DNA from: Leptura quadrifasciata
Lineage: Eukaryota; Arthropoda; Insecta; Coleoptera; Cerambycidae
Direction: 5' to 3'
DNA length: 64,000 nucleotides
Assembly: GCA_963675555.1 (NCBI GenBank)
Contig: OY776678.1
Span: forward strand, 10,522,171 to 10,586,170
Shown here piece after piece: positions 10,174 to 20,599 of this stretch. Within the stretch, counting starts at the first letter, position 1. Every line of letters begins with the position of its first letter. The notes beneath the pieces are model-generated. The model had not been told where the DNA came from, did not search any database, and saw only the letters and a list, made by a program, of their open reading frames with translations. The translations under genes were made by a program, and so were the position numbers.

Positions 10174-11500
10174 TTTGATCTTGATAATTATGTAGTAGCC
10201 GTATTTCTAGATTTACGTAGAGCGCTCGAAACTATTGACCAGGATATACTTATTGAAAAGTTAAAAGGCTATGGTATTCAAGGTAATGTGTTAAATTGGA
10301 TTCGGGAATATTTGTCAAATAGAAAGCAAATAGTCAAAGTTCAAGATTCATTTTCTAGTGAATTGTATAGTAAACATGGAGTACCGCAGGGTAGTATCTT
10401 GGGTCCGCTCTTATTTATTATATATATAAACGATACTAACTTATTTGTTGATTGTGATCTTATTAATCTGTTCGCAGATGATACATTGTTGGTTTGCAAG
10501 GGTCAAAATTTAATGAATGCAATGGATAACATGCATATTGTCTTGTCCAAAGTGAACGATTATCTTAATATAAATAAATTGAATATTGATAAAACAAAAG
10601 CAAAGATATTAACAAGTAAATTCAAATATAGTAAAATCAACATTAACTACTACAACTTATCAACAAAAGGTGTACCTATTGAGTTTGTAACAGAAATGAA
10701 GTACTTAGGATTCAATATAGACAATACATTAACATTCTCCAGTCATTTTCATTATATATATAAAAAAATGTACTTTTTCTCTAGAATCTCACAGCATATA
10801 TCGACTTCAACAAAAATTACAGTGTATAACACTATTATTAAACCGCATTTTGAATATTGCTCAACTATTATGTATCTTTTTGATCTTAATAAAATTTCTC
10901 AACTACAAAAATTGCAAAATCGGGGTATGAGAATTATCCTCAAATGTAACAGATTCACGCCCATAAATACTATGCTGTTAGCTCTAGAATGGCTAAAAGT
11001 GTCTGACAAACTGTACTTAAGTGCAATGATCTTTATATATAAAATTGTGAACAAGCTACGGCCCAGTTATTTTAACAAATTTATTGTATTTAATAATGAA
11101 ATCCATGGACACTATACAAGGACAAGAGATAATATTCACTTAAGTCAAGTACACAAAAAAAGTCTATGAATTCGTTATTCTTCAAAGGGATTGACTAATT
11201 TAATAAACTATCCCCTGAAATAAAGAATAGTCCTTTGGTTAAGCTATTCAAATACAAATTGATCGAGCATATTAAACAACGGTGATGCAGTGTCATAGTT
11301 GTTAAATCCCTGTCAGGCTTTATATTTCTTTTTCCCATTTGTGTTTTTATGTCTCTTTTTATGAATATTTTATTTTTAATTTGATATTTGTATTTTCGAT
11401 AGTTGTATCTTTTTGATTTTATATTTGTGTTTTTTGGGAGATATTCAATGCTAATACAGGAATGAATAGAACCTAGAAAGAGGCTTCAAAAAATGTAGAT
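10174..11500 (+). mobile_element. 5'-truncated LINE inserted in a transposon end
   Basis: It begins abruptly inside RT motif A (VVAVFLDLRRALETIDQD) exactly where the DNA transposon's right arm stops, and ends in an AT-rich 3' region near 11500. This is a classic 5'-truncated target-primed insertion. The 3' boundary is approximate. Confidence 0.7.
10178..11285 (+). pseudogene. LINE RT C-terminal half, one frameshift
   Basis: This frame holds RT motif A (FLDLRRALETIDQ, a variant of the usual DLxKAFDxVD), YLSNRKQIVKV, motif B GVPQGSILGPLLFIIYIND and motif C LFADDTLLVC, then the thumb through 11169. One frameshift near 11165 leads to a tail ending LVKLFKYKLIEHIKQR. The endonuclease is absent through truncation. 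It is well conserved apart from the frameshift, so the insertion is fairly recent. Confidence 0.75.
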
Positions 11501-12089
11501 ATACATAGCATTCCATTTAAAAAAATGCGCTTGGTTCTGTAATTTCGTCGTGGCTCGCCCTGTATGTTCAAAAATAATTTCCAGTTATAGACCTTTTTAT
11601 CTAGTTTACTTGCAATTTTTTAAAAAATTTCTAGCTATCGTAGAACTTGAGATATTGAGGTCCGATGCACTATTGTCCCACCCTGTATACCTTTAGTTTA
11701 AAACACTTATTATATGTAATAGACAATACATGTAAGAGATAATTAGCTTCGTTATTGGGACAATGTAACTAAAAAAAATTAAACCAATTAAATATTTCAA
11801 GCTAATTTTGCAAATTACGTTATATTAGTTTTCTTCATCGGTCTGCAAAAAACAAAATTATTGCTTTCAGTCATTGGTATTGTAATCATGAAAATTATGC
11901 CCTTATGATCAGAAAGATGAGGTTCAATTACTTTACACTTGATACTGATATTATATGCAAGCGACCATGTAACATAACATTTTCGTATAAGTATGGAATT
12001 TTCTAATTATAAATCTTCAGGACCGTTTTTACCACATTCTACACAATCATTAAAATGAAACCGTGGGTTCTTTCTATTAAAACATATAA
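11501..12089. other. Unassigned, with a DNA-transposon-like end
   Basis: ACCCTGTATAC at about 11688-11697 resembles the outward end (…CACCCTGTA) of the mariner-related elements in this window, and GCCCTGTATG occurs near 11560. No transposase is left. The remainder down to the MED17 polyadenylation signal shows nothing. Confidence 0.4.
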
Positions 12090-12095
12090 TTTATT
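12090..12095 (-). promoter_or_regulatory. MED17: MED17 polyadenylation signal
   Basis: AATAAA on the minus strand, about 50 bases after the MED17 stop codon at 12147-12145. Confidence 0.65.
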
Positions 12096-12144
12096 AAAGA
12101 ACAAAATATAAACATTATAACACTTAACTTAATTCAAGTTTAAT

Positions 12145-12425
12145 TTATGAGTTGCTAGTTAGACTAGCCATGAGTAGTTCCATCTTGTGTAAGAAATTCC
12201 TTCCTTCCATTTTATCTAACCTCACATCTCTAAATTGACCTCCTAAATGTTCCCATTTCCTTTCGGTTACTAACCGGCTTGGGAAAAAGTCACTTCTGGG
12301 AGAGTGAGCTACCGAAACCTGGGTGCCGGCTTGTGGCTCGCATCTCACGGCTATAATTCTATCACCTGTCGGCGAAGATAACAAACATGAGCTGGCATTC
12401 CCAAGAGGTTCCACCGATCCAGTAC
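12145..12425 (-). CDS. MED17: MED17 exon 6 (C-terminus)
   Basis: The acceptor ATTATTACAG precedes GTACTGG. It encodes TGSVEPLGNASSCLLSSPTG through KWEHLGGQFRDVRLDKMEGR and MELLMASLTSNS, then TAA. It matches the MED17 C-terminus and completes the frame left open by exon 5. Confidence 0.93.
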
Positions 12426-15400
12426 CTGTAATAATAGTATTTAGCGTTTGAGCAGTTAAAAATTTAAAACACATATTTTTACTTTGCTGTAAAATTTTCT
12501 TTATATCTCTGATTAAAAGTTGGACATTTATTTTTGATTTGCGCTGCTTTTAGTAGAAAGCTCGCAGTGCAAAATTCCTCTGAAAATTGAAGTAAAAGTA
12601 GAAGTAAAACATTATTTCTCAACATTGTCTGATAAAAGTGAGTTGTATATTTGATATACTTTACTATTTTTATCGACTTCCTTTCTTTGTAACTACAAGT
12701 ATTCTAATAAATATCGTTTGTTATAAATTATTAATTATTACTGACAAAAATCTTAAATTTTTATTGTCAACTTAAATTTAAAACTGTAGTGTCAAGTCCA
12801 ATTAAAAACCAATATAAGGCAGGATCGAGTCAAATATAAATCAAAGTAATTCATTATAATGATATAGTATACTATAGTATTATTGCTGTGCGGATCAGCA
12901 TGGAAAATAGCGAAAATGTGTTGTAATTAGTCTGACAACAAACGCCATCATCGTCCTGTTAGTTAAAAACCATTCATTAATGACTGTTAGTTTCTGTAGC
13001 CTTAGTTTTAGTTCCTCATAAGAAAGATTGGTATTTAGTGCAGTGGTATCATCTGCAAACAGTATAAAGTTGGCATTATCAGAATAAGGAAGGTAATTCA
13101 TGAATATGGTGAATAGAATGGCGCCTAGGTTAGGTTAGGTTGAAATGTGAGTGGGTCTATACCAGACCCTCCACTGCGACCAATCAGTCTATTGTGGCTC
13201 ACTCCTAATTTATATTTCACCCAATAGGTTCAGCCTTTTAATAAAGCTGATAACTTTGTTGGGTGAGAGATTATCCAAGCCCTCAGCCAAAAGCTGACCT
13301 TTACCACCAAATAATGAAAACCGGGTTCTTTCTGCAGCGGGACAAGTTTCATCTTCCTCTAGACACAGACGGCATTCGGTGTTTTCCACCAGTCCAAGTC
13401 TGTGTGATGATTTAATCTGCAGTGCCCAGTATATAGGCCGATTAGAGTGCTTAGGTGTAACCTATTCAACTCTAGCAGTTTTTTTAGCTCTTGATTTCAA
13501 AGGATTTATAATGAATTCCTTCGAATGAGCTAATCCTGGTAGTTCTCTACCACTGTAGAGAGTCTTGCTCTCGGCCCAGTATAGGATATCTGTTTTGGCA
13601 GTGCTTGAAGATATGCCAAGAACTGGTTCTGGTCCTATAAATTTCGATGCCGCACCCTCTCTAGCTAGGCAATCAGCAATTTCATTGCCCTCCAGCCCAG
13701 AGTGGCCAGGCACCCAGACCAGAGTCAGTTTGTTGTTTTTACCCAATTGGGAGCTTTTTGGCAGTTCCACACTGTTTTAGAATTACAGCGATAGGATCCA
13801 AGAGCTTTAAGGGCTGCTTGGCTGTTTGAGAAGATTTTTATTGATCCGTGTCTAGGGTGGGTTGATTCCAGCCTCCATACACACAGTTCAATGGCATATA
13901 TTTCAGCCTGAAGAATTGTCGTGGTATCACCCAGGCTCGAAGTTATTCTTACCTTTGGGCAGCGACTGTAAACTCCAGCTCCTGTTCCTTCAGGAGTTTT
14001 GAAACCATCTGTATACCAACAGCTGTCTGCCTTCTGTAGGTTGGTTTTATTCCGATCCCACTCATCTCTTTCAGGAAATAGGATGTTGAAAGGCAGCTCA
14101 TGGTTGGTTCTGGTAGGCATCACATCAGAAGGCATACCTAGGATGCTGTGACTGTTTAGGTCATCAATCAATTCATTGCATTCCATGATGATAGCCTGCG
14201 GCATATTGATTGCCGATTGTTGGAGTCTATATGTTGCCCACCTAGCTTCTCCCTCCAAGTAAATGTGGAGAGGTGGTAAGTCTAGGAGGATTTTCAAAGC
14301 AGCTGATGGTGTGGTGCTTATAGCACCAGTTATTGCCAGGCATGCTTGTCTCTGTAAACCAGAGAGTTTGGCTTTGGCCGACTGTTGTAGCCCTTTCGAC
14401 CACCAAACTATGGAGCCATATGCTATCATTGGTCTAATGACCGTAACGTATATCCAGTATATTTGTTGGGGACCCATACCCCAGGATTTTCCACAAATTC
14501 TACGGCATGTCCACAGGGACAGCCTTGCTTTATGGATTATCTTTTCCAGGTGGGAATTCCAGTTGAGTGATCTATCCAGCGTAATGCCTAGATATTTCAC
14601 CTCATCCGAAAATGGAATGGTTTCACCTAGTAAGGAAGGCGGTTCTGTTATCCAGCTTCCTTTTCCTGGTGAAGGGTACTATTACAGTTTTTCGGGGATT
14701 GGCAGACATCTGTTCCCTCTCACACCAGATGTGCACTGTATCTAGTACCTCTTGACGGGTATGAGAGAGTACCTCTTCAGATTTACCTTTAACCATGATG
14801 ACTAGGTCGTCTGCATATGCCAGAATCTCGGCTTCCCACAGAGATAAAATGGCCAGCAGGTCATCCACAAGTAGTGACCACAGAAGGGGGGACAGAACTC
14901 CACCTTGTGGGCACCCTCTCGCGGCCCTGAAGCTGGGCATTTCCCCCTGTAAGGTTGTCGTTATGATTCTGTTTTCCAGCATAGTTCGGATCCAGTCAGT
15001 TATGGTTAGCTCGATTCCTCTAGCAGCTGCCGCTGTGTATACAGAATCAGGCAGTGCATTATTGAATGCTCCTTCAATGTCGAGAAAAGCAGCCACTGCA
15101 ATCTCTTGATTGATGGATTGAGTGATTTTCTCGACTAGGTTATTAAGTGCCTGGCTGATAAGCATACTGGTGAGCATTAAGGGGATGAGTGCTCAGGATG
15201 TTCTCCCTAATGTATCCATCCAGCACTTTTTAAAGGCCTTTCAACAGAAATGATGTCAGGCTAATGGGTCTTAGCGATTTAGGGTCCGGTTCTGTCCGCC
15301 CCATTTTTGATATATATACCACTTTAACCGCCGCCCAACTGGATGGTATATGATTCCACACCAGACTAGCTCTGTAAAGTCTGATATGACTGTTAGTTTC

Positions 15401-18400
15401 TGTGAGCCTTAGTTTTAGTTCCTCATAAGAAAGATTGGTATTTAGTACAGTGGTATCATCTGCAAACAGTATAAAGTTGGCATTATCAGAATAAGGAAGG
15501 TCATTGATGAATATGGTGAATAGAATGGGGCCTAACACAGAGCCTTGAGGAACGCTGTGAGAAACTTTTTGTTTTAGGGAAGTACGCAAGTTGTAATTAA
15601 CATATTGAAATCTATCAGACAAAAGGAATTAAAAGTGCCACGTTATCAGGATGAAAATTATATAATAATAATTTGTCTATAAGAATTTCATGTGATACAC
15701 AATCAAAAGCATTAAATAGGTCAAAAAAACTAGCAGTTGAGTATTTTTTGTTTTTAAGAGTATCTAAGAGAATTTGAACACCATTGTTTATAGCAAGAGT
15801 CGTGGATTTCTTATTCCTAAAGCCGTACCGACAGTGATGAAAAAGGCTATTTAGTTCAAAGTAATAGTTAATATGATTTTTTAATGCTGTTTCAAAAATT
15901 TTGGCTAATACTGGTACCAGTGAAATTGGCCTATGGTTGTTAAGGTCTTCGTATGAACCCTTTTTGTGAATGGGAATAGCTCTAGAAGGTTTCAGAATAT
16001 TTGGAAATATATTGTTCCTTATTTCATAAAATGCTGGGGCCTTTGGAGCCCTCCTGTTTGATGCGCCCAGGGCTGTAACCCCCTTCACCCCAAACTGGTA
16101 GCAGCACTGAGCGAGGCTCACAGAATGTAAGGGAGGGAGATCGATGGTCGGCTGCCGCAATGTAAATTGATCTGTGGATTGTTTTGTTTATTAATTATTG
16201 TACGCTATGTTACGTTTAAAAATTATAAATGTTATACTGTTGTTAATGGAAATCTCTAATATACTATATTGTATGAGGTATTTTTCGATTTAAGTGCTCG
16301 TCTTTGAAATAGGTTAAGTGCTAAAATATAATGAAAAATTAAGATTTGTTAAGGGTATCGAAACGAGATATGGACGTTCAAAGTTTTAAATTGCCACAGG
16401 CGTCAAATAGTTTTTATTTATTAAATATTTTTTTCTGGAGCAACGGCTAGACTTTTTGATAATTATTGTGCCAAAATATTTACTTTACATGACGTACAAT
16501 TTTTGTCCAACTTTACACATTATCACAATTGATTATGGGCTATTTACCGTTGCCAATCGCACCTTTGAGTTTGGAAATCCCCACAGAGCGACACGTTTTG
16601 CTCAGCGGAGCTCTCTACTATTCCTGCTTATTAACAAACTTATTTGATGCAGTTGAGAACTTCGATCTAACAGTTTAAAATCACCAGCAAGCTTTATCTC
16701 ATAAAGTGATCCTTATTAGTTTTTTCTAGTTCACATTTTCACTACACATCACACATCAGACCGTAGATACCAATACATATACATACCTAAATGATTGGAG
16801 TTTCCCAGCGACTGCCATCCCATCGTTTTAGCCAAAGCTTGGACCGCCAATATTTGATGTTGGTTGATGTGGCAAAAAATTAAATCTCTCAGTTCCTGAG
16901 GCTCGTAACTCATATTCATCACTTTCCCATCCCTGCATATGCACTTCAAACTCTTCTCGCCGACGTGAATAACCAAAGGTGTCCGACACACAGCATCGTA
17001 ACCGTGAGTGGATATATTAATTTTTACGCAAGATTGTGTCGGACTGTTCAACGTATTCCAGTGCGAGCTTATCAACGGATCTTTAACTTCTTTCGCTATA
17101 GTGTCCAGGACATATTCAGTTCTCATTCTCATTATGAAATGTTGGGCTTGCTTTACTATCTGCTCTAAAAGGGTGTCTGTCTTTGTCATTTCGAGAAGCT
17201 CATACCGATCAGCCGCCATAGGTCCTAGGATATTAAAAATCATCAATTTATATATAAATAACTACATCTAAACTATAAATTAATACTAGCAATACTGATA
17301 TAAAAGAATAAGAATAAATGATCTCTAAAACTTACCAGCAATCATTCTTTTCTTAGATGGACCCAGAGGACCTGTAGCAGGATGTGGAAACGGATGGTGC
17401 GTATTTTTATGATGAACCTCTCGCAGAAGCTGATGCAACGAATGTTCCAAAACGTGATCGTGATCACTTTTTGAAGGAGCAGAGTTCTGTTGCTTCTTAT
17501 CTCCCGTAGTAGAATGACAAAGGCCTATTATTAATTGAATACCGGGCAAAACTGTGGCCATAATTTGATTACCGACGACCATGTGCGGTATAGGTGCCTG
17601 AAGTTGAACGGCCTCCTTCGCTAGCTGGTTGAACAGTTCTTTGCAGAATAGCACGTTCTGGGCCGCCTCAAGTTTTTGTTGCCAATGCATGTCTGGATTC
17701 GATGCCGGCGGACCAGATCCTAGTAAGTTGATATTGGCACTACACAGATCTTCCTGGTCTGTTGGACATACAAAATTATTATATAGCGGAATTGTAGAAT
17801 GGCTAATGGACAAGGTGTATATCTTTATTTATTTATTTATTTATGTATGGGCCTAAGCCTATTTATAAAATACAATTTAAAAAAGAAAATATACAATTTG
17901 AAATTTACAATAGTGCATATAACATATAACAAAGAAAATAGCAGTAATACTAGTACAGTCCTAGGGTAAATATACACAAAATAAATATAAATATAACTAA
18001 ATATACATGTATATGTACTTAATGCAAGTACATTAACTTCTATACCATTATGTTGACCCCATGAGATAAGGCTATTCAAGTGTGTTTGTCACCTATTGCA
18101 ATCTTCAGTAGTGGTTATTTTAGAAAGCAATTTAAGATCGTCCGCAAATAAGAGGAAACTACCATTAGTAAAACACTCGTGAATGTCATTAATAAATAAA
18201 TTAGAGACCAAGGATCCCAAGTGGGAACCTTGTGGTACGCCTGACGTTACTTGAATTTCTTTTGTGAGTAAATTTAAATCTGCGGATCTTCCTAAACGAA
18301 AGCCAAATTGATTGTCAATGATGGTAATGTCAATATGTGGTGTCAAAAATCAGTAACAAGACTTTTGAATAGTTCTGGAATAGCACTCAAAGTGCAGATG

Positions 18401-20060
18401 GGTCTGTAATTAGTTATGTCTCCTTCATCTCCAGATTTGTGAATAGGCATAAAAAGCTGACTTTCCAGAATCTTTGAAATTCACCAGTTTCAAGGAACAA
18501 GTTAAACATGATAAATAAAGGTCTAGCTAGGATAAAACTACAGTATTAAAGGATGATCGGTGGAATGTTGTCAGTCTTTATTGATATCCAAGTTATTCAA
18601 TTTCTGATAAATATCAGATATATTAATAAAGCAATTTGAAATGTTCAAGATGTTAGTTGATATTAGGGTCGTAAGACTCTCATTAGACTTTTTAGAGTAA
18701 ACAGAAGAGAAATATTCGGCAAACATATTAGCTTTATCCATCCCCCAACTACTCGTTAAATTATTGTAAGATAGTTCATCAGGAAAAACGCTAGTTTTGC
18801 GTTGTGTCTTGACAAAGTTCCAAAAACTCTTCATATTACTATGTAAAGAAGACTCCGTTAAGCGAACATAGTCAAGTTGATCGCAGATTATCAAAAATAT
18901 TACAAGTCTTATTGTACAAATTTTAACCAGTTGGAATATTTAAAAGATACGTATCAACCTCCTCGAAATATTACTCTGCTAAGCTTTTATTGAACTTAAA
19001 TTTACATCAATCCTTGCTAGCGGCAAGAAACAACTTCAAAATTCATGAGAAAATATCACTTCCAATGTAAACCAATAAGAATTTTTGAGTAAAAATTTGT
19101 ATTATCAATACAAAATAGGCGAGTCAAAAGGACAATAAAAAACACGGCTGCAGCATCCCACACATAAAATCTTACCCTTTTGACAAAGAACCTCGATATA
19201 GGCAACCCCTTGCAATTCAGATGGTATCGACACTCTCAAAGCACTATTTGGCTTAATAGGGGCAGGTCCACCAGGCAAAGGACTACTAGGAGGGCTACCT
19301 GGCTTTTCTTCATCCTCTGCTTTCGTTACCTCAAATGTACCAGTCTGGAGATATTTCGAACCAGCCGTTCGATAACTGAGATCACCTATAATAGTGTTAG
19401 AAACTTTCTTTAAACGCCAATTCTGCCGTAACCTCAAAAGCTCAATGTGGAAGTCTAAGGTTGTCCGATTCCTTGCAGCCTCATTCTGCGACGTCTTGAG
19501 TTTCTCTGCGCCTGCCAACAGCACATTTGCTGCACCTAAAAATTGTTCATAATTACTTTAAAGCAAATCTATGACAGAAAACAAATGTTTTACCAACTAA
19601 TGCCTTTTTACGAGCATATATTTGGACCATCGGCCTGGTTTCTAAAGGTTCTTGCTGAACGGGATCTAGTACCAAATACCGTTTTTCCTTTGCTATTGCT
19701 AAAACATCAGCCAAAACACATACTTCTTGCAACGCGTTTCTCAGCTTATTCCGGACAGAATCCCATGGCCACAGGGATGACTGAAAGGCGTCCTTGCTGT
19801 CTGTGTCTGACTTTGAGTCCTCATTCGATTCTTCTTTTTTAATTTCTATATCCGAAGTTTTGCTGAAATCTATCTTCTGGGCGTATTTCGCCAGGCTTTC
19901 AGACAACGTGAGGGGTCTAAAAATTAATAAAAATATTACAAATAAATATTACCAGTTAAAGATCTCATTACGGTTGATATATTTCAGTTCCATCGTAGGT
20001 TATTTCTTGGATTTGATTCTCTATGGGTGCTTCTACTGATATATTAACACTAAAAGACAT
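12145..20060 (-). CDS. MED17: Mediator complex subunit 17, six exons
   Basis: MED17 is a head-module subunit of Mediator, the nuclear complex that links activators to RNA polymerase II. I assembled exons 20060-19972, 19916-19594, 19535-19176, 17758-17336, 17224-16787 and 12425-12145. All introns are GT-AG and the coding total is 1914 bases, an exact 637-residue frame; animal MED17 is usually about 640-650. Diagnostic stretches are MSFSVNISVEAP, LSESLAKYAQKIDFSK, ARKKALVGAANVLLAGAEKL, LFCKELFNQLAKEAVQLQ and the C-terminus KMEGRNFLHKMELLMASLTS. No stop or frameshift is present, so it looks functional. Introns 3 (1.4 kb) and 5 (4.4 kb) are swollen by LINE insertions. It is the only clear host gene here. 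Confidence 0.95.
12426..12894. other. MED17 intron 5, 3' part
   Basis: AT-rich intron sequence between the LINE insertions and exon 6. No element or motif recognised beyond the splice acceptor. Confidence 0.5.
12895..13127 (-). pseudogene. Outer LINE RT, 3' portion, in MED17 intron 5
   Basis: The reverse strand reads DNANFILFADDTTALNTNL (motif C) and LTVINEWFLTNRTM. It continues the RT found at 15386-16035; the inner LINE (13128-15385) separates them. The segment 12980-13127 is also present at 15386-15534. Confidence 0.75.
12980..13127. repeat. Long target-site duplication, left copy
   Basis: A direct repeat of 148 bases that matches 15386-15534 apart from about four substitutions and one indel. 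It flanks the inner LINE exactly, as a target-site duplication would. Confidence 0.8.
13128..15385 (-). mobile_element. 5'-truncated RNase H-bearing LINE nested in another LINE
   Basis: A minus-strand LINE, 5'-truncated inside the RT N-terminus, flanked by a 148-base direct repeat. Order: RT, RNase H domain, Cys-rich C-terminus, short 3' UTR. On the element strand the 3' end is about three CCTAA units, that is TTAGG on the plus strand, the insect telomeric motif. RT plus RNase H suits the I/R1 group; some R1 relatives target telomeric repeats, but this copy sits in a gene intron. Confidence 0.75.
13213..15330 (-). pseudogene. LINE polyprotein: RT, RNase H, Cys-rich tail (frameshifted)
   Basis: The first block (15330-14623) reads ISKMGRTEPDPKSLRPISLT, motif A AAFLDIEGAFNNALPDSV, motif B ARGCPQGGVLSPLLWSLLVD and motif C ILAYADDLVIMVKG. 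A frame change leads to MKYLGITLDRSLNWNSHLEK and an RNase H domain beginning WYTDGFKTPEGTGAGVY with ILQAEIYAIELCVW. Another shift gives LTLVWVPGHSGLEGNEIADC (the RNase H C-terminal His/Asp region), and then CRLCLEEDETC, a zinc-binding tail, ending near 13213. At least three frame breaks make it non-functional. Confidence 0.8.
15386..15534. repeat. Long target-site duplication, right copy
   Basis: Partner of 12980-13127; see that entry. It codes for the same RT motif C region of the outer LINE. Confidence 0.8.
15386..16160 (-). pseudogene. Outer LINE RT, 5' portion, in MED17 intron 5
   Basis: The reverse strand reads KPSRAIPIHKKGSYEDLNNH, RPISLVPVLAKIFETALKNH, RYGFRNKKSTTLAI, motif A TASFFDLFNAFDCVSHEIL, then HSVPQGSVLGPILFTIFIND (motif B) and FILFADDTTVLN (motif C). 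A frame break lies near 15620. The 5' stretch 16040-16160 (ending KGVTALGASNRRAPKAP) looks unrelated and may be another scrap. Interrupted by the inner LINE. Confidence 0.75.
16161..16786. other. MED17 intron 5, 5' part
   Basis: Intron sequence with no recognisable element. A 63-codon open frame on the plus strand near 16456 has no family resemblance and is treated as chance. Confidence 0.5.
16787..17224 (-). CDS. MED17: MED17 exon 5
   Basis: The acceptor is TATCCTAG. It encodes PMAADRYELLEMTKTDTLLE through LAKTMGWQSLGNSNHL. The donor is G|GTATGT, opening the 4.4-kb intron filled by nested LINEs. Confidence 0.92.
17336..17758 (-). CDS. MED17: MED17 exon 4
   Basis: The acceptor is GTCCAACAG. 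It encodes QEDLCSANINLLGSGPP and the most conserved MED17 block, LFCKELFNQLAKEAVQLQ, then a His-rich stretch. The donor is G|GTAAGT after KKRMIA. Confidence 0.93.
17822..18960 (-). mobile_element. LINE remnant in MED17 intron 3
   Basis: The minus-strand LINE ends in an AAAT tail (17824-17844, ATTT repeats on the plus strand). From 5' to 3' it keeps the linker (SFWNFVKTQRKTSVFPDELS, AEYFSSVYSKKS), NYRPICTLSAIPELFKS, QFGFRLGRSADLNLLTKEIQ, then directly VTSGVPQGSHLGSLVSNLFI (motif B) and LLFADDLKLLSK (motif C). Motif A is missing through an internal deletion between LTKEIQ and VTSG. Non-functional. It inserted in the same direction as the gene. Confidence 0.75.
19176..19535 (-). CDS. MED17: MED17 exon 3
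   Basis: Starts after the acceptor TTTTTAG and encodes AANVLLAGAEKL through IPSELQGVAYIEVLCQK. A Pro/Gly/Ser-rich segment (SPPSSPLPGGPAP) lies inside. The donor is G|GTAAGA. Confidence 0.92.
19594..19916 (-). CDS. MED17: MED17 exon 2
   Basis: The acceptor TTTTTAG precedes ACCCCTCACG. It encodes TLSESLAKYAQ, an acidic Ser/Glu/Asp stretch and PWDSVRNKLRNALQEV, and ends KKALV at the donor G|GTAAAA. Confidence 0.92.
19972..20060 (-). CDS. MED17: MED17 exon 1
   Basis: Starts at ATG 20060 with A at -3 and encodes MSFSVNISVEAPIENQIQEI onward. The donor is CC|GTAATG, phase 2. Confidence 0.9.
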
Positions 20061-20599
20061 TTTTCACTTATTTAGAACTTTTTAAACTAATACTAATACA
20101 GCGAAATAAATTCATATATTGGCGATTTAAAATAGCGTCATTAACCTTATTGACATTTATATGAGAATATTGACAGTACAAATTTTGACAGAATACAGAT
20201 TGGTAGCACAAGTACCTGCAGATATCTGTATTCCAACATCCCTGGAGTAGAGAACATATATAAGTAGAGAATGATTTCCACAAATCTCGATTTTCAAACA
20301 CGCCCTCGAAGAGGGAGCCACAAGCAACTGCAGTTACTGTTTGCCACGGTTAGTACACGAACCGTGTCTGTTTGCAAGCTCATTAAAAGATGGCGATATA
20401 TGTATCAAAATTTGGAGTGTGCTGTATTAGTTATACACATAACTATGTTTAATTAAATATTTTGAAAATTGTGTTCATTTAAAAAATTTTGAGTCCCGAT
20501 AATGAAAAAAAAAATAAACTGTCGACATTATAACTAAATTAACGTTAGGTATGTTTAGGTAAGTTCATTTTTATTTTAATTGGATAATAAATTCATATA
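20061..20599. other. Upstream region of MED17
   Basis: The 5' flank of the MED17 start codon would contain its promoter and 5' UTR. No clear TATA box or initiator stands out. A DNA transposon starts at 20600, so the free upstream interval is only about 540 bases. Confidence 0.45.
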
